Translations under genes and position numbers: made by a program | The notes under the pieces: model-generated | Seen by the model: the letters and a program-made list of their open reading frames with translations, nothing else | Databases searched by the model: none | Told to the model about the DNA's origin: nothing | Shown: piece after piece, positions 30,528 through 38,858 of the stretch | Position numbering within the stretch: the first letter of the stretch is position 1 | How the letters are laid out: every line of letters starts with the position of its first letter | NCBI GenBank assembly: GCA_945889325.1 | Contig: CAMDBH010000001.1 | Coordinates: forward strand, 62,001 to 126,000 | Direction: 5' to 3' | From: Klebsiella pneumoniae | Lineage (GTDB): Bacteria > Myxococcota_A > UBA9042 | Length of the DNA: 64,000 nucleotides

Positions 30528-30725
30528 GAGCGTGTGAAAAATCCTTTTTTCACGCTCTCGATTGGGGTCTGGTATTGGCAATTTCTGCCAATCGACCAAA
30601 AGTGGGCTCGGACTCAAATTTCTGATTCCAGTAATATCATTATATTACGGAGCGTCCATGCAGAAACTGCTAATACCTGACCTCGCTCAGAAGCTGTGAA
30701 ATGAATATTTCACGGCCTCTGAGCG
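30525..30725. repeat. Three-hairpin intergenic repeat, copy 2
   Basis: Core 30564-30684; about 5 differences from copy 1 by eye over 121 bp. Confidence 0.9.
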
Positions 30726-30753
30726 CGTGTGAAAAAACTTTTTCACCGCTCTC
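30721..30753. terminator. Additional left-end-type hairpin abutting copy 2
   Basis: GAGCGcgtGTGAAAA-AAC-TTTTCACCGCTC. Confidence 0.5.
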
Positions 30754-30776
30754 AAATGGTGCGCTTTTTGCTGCGG

Positions 30777-31289
30777 TCAGCGCTGTTGATCGAGCAGTTT
30801 TTGCACGTCGCGCAGCGTCGGATCAAAATTCGCGTCATCGCGCAGACTTCGCATGATCACATGGCCTTGACTGTCGATCAACACATTCATGGCCACGGGT
30901 AACGGCGCATCTGGGGCAAAGTCGTTGGGCAAAAAGCGCCGCAACGCGCTGCCGTCGGCGTCGAGCAAGGTCGGAACGGCGACGCCGAGCTCGCGGGCAA
31001 AAGCAGCCAAGTCGGCCGGATCTTCGCCCACGCCGACAAACCAGACCGCCAATTTTTGCGCCGCAAACTGTTTGCGCAACGGTTCCAAGCGCGGAACCTC
31101 CGCGCGACAATGGCTTCACCAACTGGCCCCAAAGTGGATCAGCAGCGGATGACCGCGCTCCTGCGCGATCGTGTGGCTTTGTCCTTGCAAATCGGTCAAT
31201 TCCAGCGCTGGTGCGACTTGGACCGGACCTCGCTGCGGCGCCGAACACGCAAGCGCGAACAGAAACACCAAGTGAGACCAGCTACGCAA
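30777..31289 (-). CDS. Candidate selenoprotein: TlpA/thioredoxin-like lipoprotein with in-frame UGA at active site (U-S-H-C)
   Basis: TTG start with SD GGAGGT; lipobox FALAC; ...HPLLIHFGASW-[UGA]-SHCRAEVPRLEPLRKQFAAQKLAVWFVGVGEDPADL...; UGA at 31116-31118; track ORFs 31116-31337 and 30777-31088 are in the same frame; SECIS-like hairpin at 31089-31105. Confidence 0.75.
31089..31105 (-). promoter_or_regulatory. Candidate bacterial SECIS element
   Basis: On the coding strand GCGCGG-AGGTT-CCGCGC; perfect 6-bp stem, G-rich apical loop, 16 nt between UGA and loop. Confidence 0.65.
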
Positions 31290-33597
31290 GACCCCACCTC
31301 CGGCGCAACGCCCATTCAAGACCGAGCAACAACACAAGCCAAATCAACACTTCGGGACGACTCCACAAATCGAGATGGGTTTTTTCGGCCAACTCGGGCG
31401 GATCGCTTTGCGGCAGCGGCACGCCGCCTTTGGGCACCGCCAGATTAAAAACCTGGCCACCGCTCGCCTTGGCCAATTGCTGCAGCAAACGATCGCTTGG
31501 CTGCAACTGGCTCATTTCCAAAAGGGCAGGCAAGCGAACCACCGGCGCCGTCGCGCGCAGCACGCGACCGTCCAGCGCGCCCTCGACAGTGAGCAAGTAG
31601 GCACCCGGCGCACCCGGCGGCAGCGTCAGCACGGCCTGACCATCAACATCTGTTGTGTCAGCCATGGGTTGCAACGTGCGCGCTTCCGCGGCGACCTGCA
31701 CTAGCGGCGCGAGATCAAAACGCAGAGTCAAGTTAGCCAGCGGTTTGCCGCCGGGACTGCGGCCGGTGATTTTTATTTTCAAAGGTTCGCTCGCCGCCTG
31801 CGGCTCACTGGGCGCCTGCAGACGCAGCAAATCCAAATCGGGATCGCGCAGCAGCCAAGCGCTCAGCTGATCGAGTAGCTGATGGTAATCACTTCGGCTT
31901 TTGTCGCGGATGTTGTCCGCCGCCCCCGGTGGAAACGCCCACTGCCACAAGGAATCTGTCGCCAGCACGGCGCTGCGGCCCTCGCCGACTTCGCCGACCG
32001 CCAAGATCGGGTGATCGCGGTCATCGGTGAGCAAGACGCTGCCCTGCTCGCCCGCCTGCAACCCTGTATTGCGCCCGGTAAACGTGTGTTTGGCCCACTG
32101 TGCGGCGTTGATTTCAACCTCTGAACCCAACAAGGTGACGGGGTGCAGTAAGCCGGCGGGCGTGAGTTTTGCGGTCAACGGGCCATCGACAAAGCCGACA
32201 TCATCGGCCACCAACGGCTGCAGGCGAACAGGCAACCAATCAGCAATACCGGTGCCAAAATAGCCACCTGCGCTCAACGTCTGCTTGCCACCGAGCACCA
32301 AAAATGCACCGCCCCCCAACACATAAGCGCGCAATTGCGGCAGGTACTGCTCCACGGCAAAGGGACCAAACGGAAAGTCTTGAAAAATCACCAGATCAAA
32401 GCTCGAAAGCGATTGCTCAAAGATTTCTCGGGTCGGAAATGGAATCAGCGTGGTGTCTTCGGCGGCGGCAAACACGCCAGAGCCTTGGCCGATCATGACG
32501 TAAAAGCTAACCAAATCGACCGCTTCGTTGCCGCGCAAATGCATGCGCAAAAAGCGCGTGTCCCAGGACGGATGGCCCGCCAGATGCAAAACACGTGTGC
32601 GATCGCGGACAACGCGCAGGCCAGCCCAAGCCTCGTTGTTGGTTGTGGTCGCTTCATCGGGCAGAGGCAGGACCGCCGCTTGCAGCAAGTGCGCTCCGAC
32701 ATGCTGGGGGGAGAATTCCATTTGAATTGTACGCAGTTGTGGGCCATCGAGTGCCAACTTCTGCACAGCGACCTGATGGCCGTTGTCGCTGAGTTTCAGC
32801 GTAAATTCACCAGAATGCTTGGCATATCCGCTGATTTCTACATCGACGGCGACTGGCATGGCCGTGCGGGTAAATCCGAACGAACTGCAACGCACTGTGG
32901 CGACGGCCACATCGGCAATGGGCGCATCGTCTGCCACAAAGAAGCTGTGAATTGGCATATGTAGCGCCTGAACCAACTGAGCGCTGTCCGTGTCCAGCGC
33001 CGCACCAGCTGTGCCATTGCGCGCGCGCAGAGCGGCATTGTCTAAACCATCGGATATCAACACCACGCCCGATAGACGCTGCTGGCGTTGGGCCTCGGCG
33101 AGCGCGGATAAACCCGCAAGCAAATCAGTAGCCTGGCCAATGGGCTTGAGCGCGGTGAGTTTGTTGAGCTCCGGCAGCGCCTGCAAATGATCATCGAGCG
33201 AAAAAAGCAGCGCAGGTTGCGTTCGGGAAAGCGAGGCGGCCAGCGACACGGCGCGCTCCCACCGCGACGGGCCTTTGGTGGTGCTTTTTTGTGCCATCGA
33301 CAGCGATTGATCGACGACAATGGCGATTCGCCGCCCGCCGGGACGCACGCTTTCGCTCACCCAGGTCGGCTGATGCCAAACGGCCAAAACGCTTATCACC
33401 GTGAGCAGCCGCAAACCGATAAGCGCCGTGCGCTTGCGTTTGGATTTGAGCGCGCGCAGGTTGATCGCAGCCAGCACAAGCACGAGCAAACCGAGCGTTA
33501 ACGCAAGGATCCGCGGCCATAGCGACCAGCCGAGCGTCCACTCAAGGTGATCGCTCTCCAGCACTTGCGCGAGCACCAACGGCAGGTCAGGGCGCAT
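31282..33597 (-). CDS. Membrane protein with VWA and glutamine-amidotransferase-like region
   Basis: RRIAIVVDQSLSMAQ (MIDAS-like), LSGVVLISDGLDN, AYVLGGGAFLVLGGKQTLSAGGYFGTG; TM at both ends. Confidence 0.8.
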   Translation of the reverse strand: MRPDLPLVLAQVLESDHLEWTLGWSLWPRILALTLGLLVLVLAAINLRALKSKRKRTALIGLRLLTVISVLAVWHQPTWVSESVRPGGRRIAIVVDQSLSMAQKSTTKGPSRWERAVSLAASLSRTQPALLFSLDDHLQALPELNKLTALKPIGQATDLLAGLSALAEAQRQQRLSGVVLISDGLDNAALRARNGTAGAALDTDSAQLVQALHMPIHSFFVADDAPIADVAVATVRCSSFGFTRTAMPVAVDVEISGYAKHSGEFTLKLSDNGHQVAVQKLALDGPQLRTIQMEFSPQHVGAHLLQAAVLPLPDEATTTNNEAWAGLRVVRDRTRVLHLAGHPSWDTRFLRMHLRGNEAVDLVSFYVMIGQGSGVFAAAEDTTLIPFPTREIFEQSLSSFDLVIFQDFPFGPFAVEQYLPQLRAYVLGGGAFLVLGGKQTLSAGGYFGTGIADWLPVRLQPLVADDVGFVDGPLTAKLTPAGLLHPVTLLGSEVEINAAQWAKHTFTGRNTGLQAGEQGSVLLTDDRDHPILAVGEVGEGRSAVLATDSLWQWAFPPGAADNIRDKSRSDYHQLLDQLSAWLLRDPDLDLLRLQAPSEPQAASEPLKIKITGRSPGGKPLANLTLRFDLAPLVQVAAEARTLQPMADTTDVDGQAVLTLPPGAPGAYLLTVEGALDGRVLRATAPVVRLPALLEMSQLQPSDRLLQQLAKASGGQVFNLAVPKGGVPLPQSDPPELAEKTHLDLWSRPEVLIWLVLLLGLEWALRRRWGLA

Positions 33598-34360
33598 CGT
33601 GGTCCGCAGCGGGCGGTGGCGTCCGCGCGCCGCGCCGATAGCGCAGCAGGTGCATCACGTGCGAGTGATCGTCTTTGTAATCAAGGCACAACGCGTACAT
33701 CACAAAATTGACGGCCAAGCGAAAGGCCTGCTCGCGTTGGACCTCGCCGCCGGGCACTACCGCAAGCGCATACCCGCCAACGGGCAAGCGCGCCAACGCG
33801 CCCGCGAAGTCGTTGCGCGTGTACAATACAGCGTAATGGTTTCCGAGTCTTATCCCTTCCAGATCGTTTGAACTGGCGCGGCGGCCGACGGGATGGTCGA
33901 TGCGATAAAACGCCCGAAAAAGTACGTGCGACGGCGGCACCCGCTGCAGGGGTTGCGGAAAAATGCGCGCCAATTCGCGGCGAATGCTCTCATCAAACGG
34001 CTGCGACGCTTCTGTGCGACCGGAATTGTCGATCAAAAGGGTGCCACCGGTGAGCAAGTGCTGCCGCAACTGCGCGATCGCCTGATCGCTCCATTTTGGC
34101 AGCGCGCGATCGCCAGCCAGATACAACAGCGGATAGTAAAAGAGTTGGGCATCTTCAGGTTTTACGCCAACAGGGCTCGCCGCGACATCGATACTTGTGC
34201 GCGAACGCAATTCTTGGGCCCAACTGACTAGCGAAGTCGACGGATCGTTGGCCTGGGGCAGCTTGAGCCACGCCAAATGCACTGCGCTTGTCGTCGGTTC
34301 CAGCGCGCTCAAAGGCGACGGCGAGAAGAACAGCAGCAACGCGACCCATACGAAACGCAT
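33587..34360 (-). CDS. DUF4159-type exported protein
   Basis: FYYPLLYLAGDRALPKWSDQAIAQLRQHLLTGGTLLIDN; start MRFVWVALLLFF preferred. Confidence 0.7.
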   Translation of the reverse strand: MRFVWVALLLFFSPSPLSALEPTTSAVHLAWLKLPQANDPSTSLVSWAQELRSRTSIDVAASPVGVKPEDAQLFYYPLLYLAGDRALPKWSDQAIAQLRQHLLTGGTLLIDNSGRTEASQPFDESIRRELARIFPQPLQRVPPSHVLFRAFYRIDHPVGRRASSNDLEGIRLGNHYAVLYTRNDFAGALARLPVGGYALAVVPGGEVQREQAFRLAVNFVMYALCLDYKDDHSHVMHLLRYRRGARTPPPAADHDAP

Positions 34361-34391
34361 GTGGGCAATGTACACCAAAACAGGCCTTGGA

Positions 34392-34889
34392 TCACTTTGT
34401 CGGTGAGACGTCTTGCGGCACCACTTCAACGCTGCCTTCGGCCTGCGCGGTGCGGCCGCTGCCGTCGGTCACGGACACGACAATCGGGTGGATCGGACCG
34501 GGGAGGCGACTTCCAAGCGCTCCCGTTGTCCCGAGTTCGAACGCATCGGGCGACCAAAGCAGGGTTGCCCGCTCGGCTTCGGCTTCAAGGCGCAAGTCAG
34601 TCGGCCCTTGCGCGATGCGCCATTGCACCGGCGGATGGGCGCCTTGGGCGGTAAGCCGCCACCGCCAGGTTTGACCGACATGAACCTCGTGCAAGCCTAT
34701 GGGCGGCAAGAAAATGCCCGCGTCGCTGGTGCAATTGGACAGGCCGCAAAGCAACAACGGCAGCAGTGTGGTGAAATTTGTCCGGCGGTGGCAGACTATA
34801 GAGCCGTGGCGCCTTGCAGTTAGAGCGATCGGGCTCCGACTCGGGCGAAAAAACGTGAAAATAATCAGGAGTTGTATGTTGGCTCGCAT
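34392..34889 (-). CDS. Short hypothetical exported protein (start uncertain)
   Basis: Hydrophobic LLPLLLCGLSNC followed by beta-rich domain; same strand as VWA cluster. Confidence 0.45.
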   Translation of the reverse strand: MRANIQLLIIFTFFRPSRSPIALTARRHGSIVCHRRTNFTTLLPLLLCGLSNCTSDAGIFLPPIGLHEVHVGQTWRWRLTAQGAHPPVQWRIAQGPTDLRLEAEAERATLLWSPDAFELGTTGALGSRLPGPIHPIVVSVTDGSGRTAQAEGSVEVVPQDVSPTK

Positions 34890-36153
34890 TTATACGGTTT
34901 CTCAGCGCCGCGGCACGATGCTTAGTTGCGCCGCGATCGTCGCAAGTAGCCTAGCGATCGCAACCGGTTGTGGCAAGAAGGATCAGCCGGCGCCTGCCGC
35001 CCCCCCCCCTGTTGCCGGCAAGGTCGATAGCGCCAAGATTGTCGAGGCGCCCAAGGTCAACGCGCCGCCGCCACCGCCAGAAATTGGCATGGTGCTGGAC
35101 ACGTATGTCGCGGCAAGAACGCTGGAAATGTGCGCGCGCAAATACGAAGAACCGCCGGCAGTCGCCGAGAAATTGGCCATCGACCTGATTGCGGGTCGCA
35201 AGTTTGAGCCCAATTTGCAGCGCGCGTTTGAGCGGTTGCAAAAGCTGGATGCCGCCAACGCCGCAGCCAGCGTCAAAGCGGCCAAAGACGCCAAAAATGC
35301 CAAAATAATTGCTGCTGTAGCGGCCCCTGCAGCACCGACGACGACGACGCCGGAGTTGCCGCGCGAAGACGGGCAGATTCGCGCGATCTTTCGCAGAGCC
35401 CATGACGTTGTTGCGGCTTATGCGCCGGCTCAGGCCAAGATCGACACGGCAGTGAAGACCTGTTTGTATTCAGCCGACTACGGTGTGATCGATCAGGCCC
35501 AAGTCGACAAATACGCCAAGGTTTTTGCAGACGTCGTTTGCCTGCAACACCAAATGACCGATGCGGAAGGCAAATTTGACGGTTTGGCCCATGCCCAAGC
35601 AGCCGCCAAAGTTTTTTCCGACAACCAGTACAACGCGGCTGATTTTGCCAAACTAGGCGTGGTTTTTGGGCGCATTCCGTTGATCCAAGAGCAGATCCAC
35701 AAGGTCAAGGAAGCAAAATGCCCAGATCCGCGTGCGGCGCTTGCACTTGCGGCGACGACGGGCGAATTTAGCGGGCAACTCAAAGGCGATCGCTTTGGGG
35801 CGCTGAATTTTCGCGCCACGGCCAGTGCGCTCGAAGGGGCGGTGCAATGGCAGGGCGTGCCGCCTGCACCCGCCGACGGAACACCGCATGATATTGCGGC
35901 ATTGCCGATCAAGGGCGCGCTTTCAGGTGACAGTATTGAAATGTTCGGGCAGATCGACAGCGATTTCGTGCGCATAAGCGGCAAGCTCGCCAAGGACGGC
36001 AAGCTGAGTGGAACCTGGAAGGCTGGGCGCAACTTCAAGAATTTAAAAGGTACTTTTACCGGACAGCGCTTGGAGCCAGCACCAGCCAAGACGCCAGGTG
36101 AAAAAGCACCGAGCACTGATGCGCCGGCTGAGAAACCGGTTCCAAGCAAATAG
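34876..36153 (+). CDS. Hypothetical lipoprotein
   Basis: Lipobox AIATGCGKK; ATG at 34876 preferred over 34699. Confidence 0.75.
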   Translation: MLARIYTVSQRRGTMLSCAAIVASSLAIATGCGKKDQPAPAAPPPVAGKVDSAKIVEAPKVNAPPPPPEIGMVLDTYVAARTLEMCARKYEEPPAVAEKLAIDLIAGRKFEPNLQRAFERLQKLDAANAAASVKAAKDAKNAKIIAAVAAPAAPTTTTPELPREDGQIRAIFRRAHDVVAAYAPAQAKIDTAVKTCLYSADYGVIDQAQVDKYAKVFADVVCLQHQMTDAEGKFDGLAHAQAAAKVFSDNQYNAADFAKLGVVFGRIPLIQEQIHKVKEAKCPDPRAALALAATTGEFSGQLKGDRFGALNFRATASALEGAVQWQGVPPAPADGTPHDIAALPIKGALSGDSIEMFGQIDSDFVRISGKLAKDGKLSGTWKAGRNFKNLKGTFTGQRLEPAPAKTPGEKAPSTDAPAEKPVPSK

Positions 36154-36208
36154 AACGAGTTGAGCGAATGGCTGGCGCGGTAAAAACGCGGTCGGCAAGG
36201 AATGTTTT

Positions 36209-37075
36209 ATGCCAATAACACCCAATGAGACTGGGCACTTTGCTGCGAACGACGGCGTGCAATTGCACTTTCGTGTCTACAACGCCGACAACGCCAAGGC
36301 AGGCGTGCTGGTGCAACACGGTTTCGCCGAACACGGCGGTCGTTACGACAACCTGATCGAGCCCTTGCTCCACGCAGGCTATTCGGTGATGACTTTTGAC
36401 AGCCGCGGCCATGGGCTGTCGGGGGGCACCCGCGTGTTTATTCGCGATTTTCGCGAGTATACCGATGATTTGGCCCAAGCGGTGAAAACCGCCCAGAGCA
36501 AGCTGCCGGCCAAGCTGTTCTTGTTTGGCCACTCTATGGGCGGTTTGGTGTCGTTGGTGTTTTTGCGCGGCGGCGAGTCGGGCCGCGTAGCCGGGGCCCA
36601 GGGTTTGGCGGGTGTTGTCCTGTCTAATCCTGCGCTTGCAAACAAGGTGGCGGTGCCGGCGTGGAAGGAAATGTTGGCCCGCGGGGCGTCGCGTCTTGCG
36701 CCGGGCCTGAAGGTTCCGACCGGCATTCCGCCGGAACACGTCAGCCGCGACGCGGCTGAAGTGAAGAAATACGACAAGGATCCGCTGAACAGCAAGGTGG
36801 CAACCGCGCGTTGGTACACCGAATTTGTGCGTTTGCAAACGGAAATGCAGGCACAGCCGCAGTCGGTTGCCGGCATCCCGATGCTGGCGTTGATCGGCGA
36901 TGGCGATCTGATCATCGATCCGGCGGTGGGCCTGAAATTCTTCGCCGGCGTGGGCGGCGATCAGTTGACGATCAAGACCTATCCCGGTTTTTACCATGAA
37001 CTTATCAACGAACCGCCCGCCGACGCCCGCGGCGTGATCAAAGACGTGATCGCCTGGTTAAACGACCGCGTCTGA
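36209..37075 (+). CDS. Alpha/beta hydrolase (monoacylglycerol lipase-like)
   Basis: VLVQHGFAEHGGRYDNLIEPLLHAGYSVMTFDSRGHGLSGG; GHSMGG nucleophile elbow. Confidence 0.88.
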   Translation: MPITPNETGHFAANDGVQLHFRVYNADNAKAGVLVQHGFAEHGGRYDNLIEPLLHAGYSVMTFDSRGHGLSGGTRVFIRDFREYTDDLAQAVKTAQSKLPAKLFLFGHSMGGLVSLVFLRGGESGRVAGAQGLAGVVLSNPALANKVAVPAWKEMLARGASRLAPGLKVPTGIPPEHVSRDAAEVKKYDKDPLNSKVATARWYTEFVRLQTEMQAQPQSVAGIPMLALIGDGDLIIDPAVGLKFFAGVGGDQLTIKTYPGFYHELINEPPADARGVIKDVIAWLNDRV

Positions 37076-37109
37076 CCCGCATACTTCGGTCCAAGATCAG
37101 CGCGGAGGC

Positions 37110-38825
37110 GTGGCTTTGCAACGGGAATTTGGCCGTTATCGCTTGCTGCGCCACCTAGCTACAGGCGGCATGGGCGAAGTGTATTCGGCCGAAGCCGTCG
37201 GCGCCGCGGGCTTTGCCAAACGCGTCGTTATCAAGACTTTGCGCGCCGATCTGGCCGCGGACACGGAATTGGTACGCCAGTTTGTCGCCGAAGGGCGCCT
37301 GCTCGAAGCGCTGGATCACCCCAATATCGCTCAAATTTTGGATCTCGGTCTGGCAAGCGAGACCTATTTCTTGGCCATTGAGATGGTCGAGGGTTTCGAT
37401 CTGCGCGCTTTGCAGCGCGCGCTCCCTTTGGGCGAAGACGGCACCCAGCGCATGGGCCAGGGGGCGGTGCTCTACATTATCAGCGCGGTCGCGCGCGCGC
37501 TTGACCACGCGTCGACCCGTCGCGGCGCGGATGGCAAAGGCCTTAAAATTATTCACCATGATGTCACACCTTCCAACGTGATGGTGCGGCGAGACGGCCA
37601 CGTCAAGCTTGTGGACTTCGGCGTGGCGCGATCGGCCGTGATGAGCCGCCTAACCGCCGGATCTTTACGCGGAAAGCTGCCGTACTTGAGTCCCGAACAC
37701 ACCCGCCCAGGCTACACGGTTGACGCAAGGGCCGATCTGTTCTCTCTGGGCCTTTGTGCTTACGAGTGGTTGTCCGGTCAACGCGCGCTTGAAGTCGGCG
37801 AACCGGAATCGTTGGAAGATGCCTACGCGCGTTTGCCGAGTAAATTAGCGGAGTTTTCAGCACGCGACTTGGTCAGTCCGCAAACACTGCGATTGCTGCG
37901 CGACCTGCTGGAACTCGAGGCAGCCGACCGCTGCGCCTCCGCGGGCATCGTGGCCGATCGCGCGGAATCGCTTCTGGTGGCGTTGGGCCAAGGGTCGCCT
38001 GCGCGCAGTTTGGCTACAGAACTGGCCGATTCGTTCGCAGTGCTGGAGGCACGCGCCAGTTCATTCGATCAAACATTGGCGCAAACACTGGGTTTTGTCG
38101 AAGGTATTGCGCCATCGGAGGCGACAGGGACGCTGAGCCTGCCGGGTTTGGATGCCGTGCAAATCGCCGCCGCCAGTGCCCGCGAGGAACCGCCAAGCGT
38201 CGCGCAGGCGCCGGCGCGGCGGGGGCGCAAGCGCTGGACGACAGCTGCGTTGATCGCCGTGGCGCTGGCGATGGCGGGCGGATTTTGGTGGGGCGCGACG
38301 CGAGCGCCGCAAACCCAATTTATTCAAGCGCCGTCCACGGGGGGCGACAGCGGCAACGCTGGGTTTGCCATTCGACCTGACGCAAGTGCCACTACCGCCG
38401 ACGCCGGATCTGCGCCAAGCGATAGCGCGGCCGGACTACCACAAGTTCCTACAGCTGTTGCGCAAATCGGGACGCCAACGGACGACGACAAGGCGGCAGA
38501 CGAAGCGGCGGCGACCAAACTCAAGCAGAAAAAGCCGGTGCTCAAAGACGACGAAACGCTGGCAACCGTTGAATTTCGTGTTTCACCGGCGGACGCTGTC
38601 GTGGCGGTGGATGGCAAAAGGCAACGCACCTTGCTTGGAGATCGCTACGTTTTGCATCTTGCGCCGGGTAGGCACGTGATCCGCGCAACCGATCCGGACA
38701 ACCGCGAAGATTCCACGGAGAAAGTCGTCGAATTGGTTGCTGCAGAACGCTTGATTCTTAAAGGTGGACTGACAGTTGGTCGCGAAAATCTGTTCAACCT
38801 GCGCCCCGATGCCGGCCCGCGATAG
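37110..38825 (+). CDS. Ser/Thr protein kinase with TM and C-terminal PEGA-like domain
   Basis: HLATGGMGEVYSAEA; HHDVTPSNVMV; VDFGVARS; TM WTTAALIAVALAMAGGFWWG; FRVSPADAVVAVDGKRQ. Confidence 0.9.
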   Translation: MALQREFGRYRLLRHLATGGMGEVYSAEAVGAAGFAKRVVIKTLRADLAADTELVRQFVAEGRLLEALDHPNIAQILDLGLASETYFLAIEMVEGFDLRALQRALPLGEDGTQRMGQGAVLYIISAVARALDHASTRRGADGKGLKIIHHDVTPSNVMVRRDGHVKLVDFGVARSAVMSRLTAGSLRGKLPYLSPEHTRPGYTVDARADLFSLGLCAYEWLSGQRALEVGEPESLEDAYARLPSKLAEFSARDLVSPQTLRLLRDLLELEAADRCASAGIVADRAESLLVALGQGSPARSLATELADSFAVLEARASSFDQTLAQTLGFVEGIAPSEATGTLSLPGLDAVQIAAASAREEPPSVAQAPARRGRKRWTTAALIAVALAMAGGFWWGATRAPQTQFIQAPSTGGDSGNAGFAIRPDASATTADAGSAPSDSAAGLPQVPTAVAQIGTPTDDDKAADEAAATKLKQKKPVLKDDETLATVEFRVSPADAVVAVDGKRQRTLLGDRYVLHLAPGRHVIRATDPDNREDSTEKVVELVAAERLILKGGLTVGRENLFNLRPDAGPR

Positions 38826-38858
38826 TCAAAAGCCCTTGCTTGCGCTAACGTCCGCGCC

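Noticed and set aside
30835-31248. 137-aa minus-strand ORF overlapping the UGA-split gene
   Set aside because: Different frame, Arg-rich translation typical of shadow ORFs; the thioredoxin-like frame has clear motifs, SD and lipobox.
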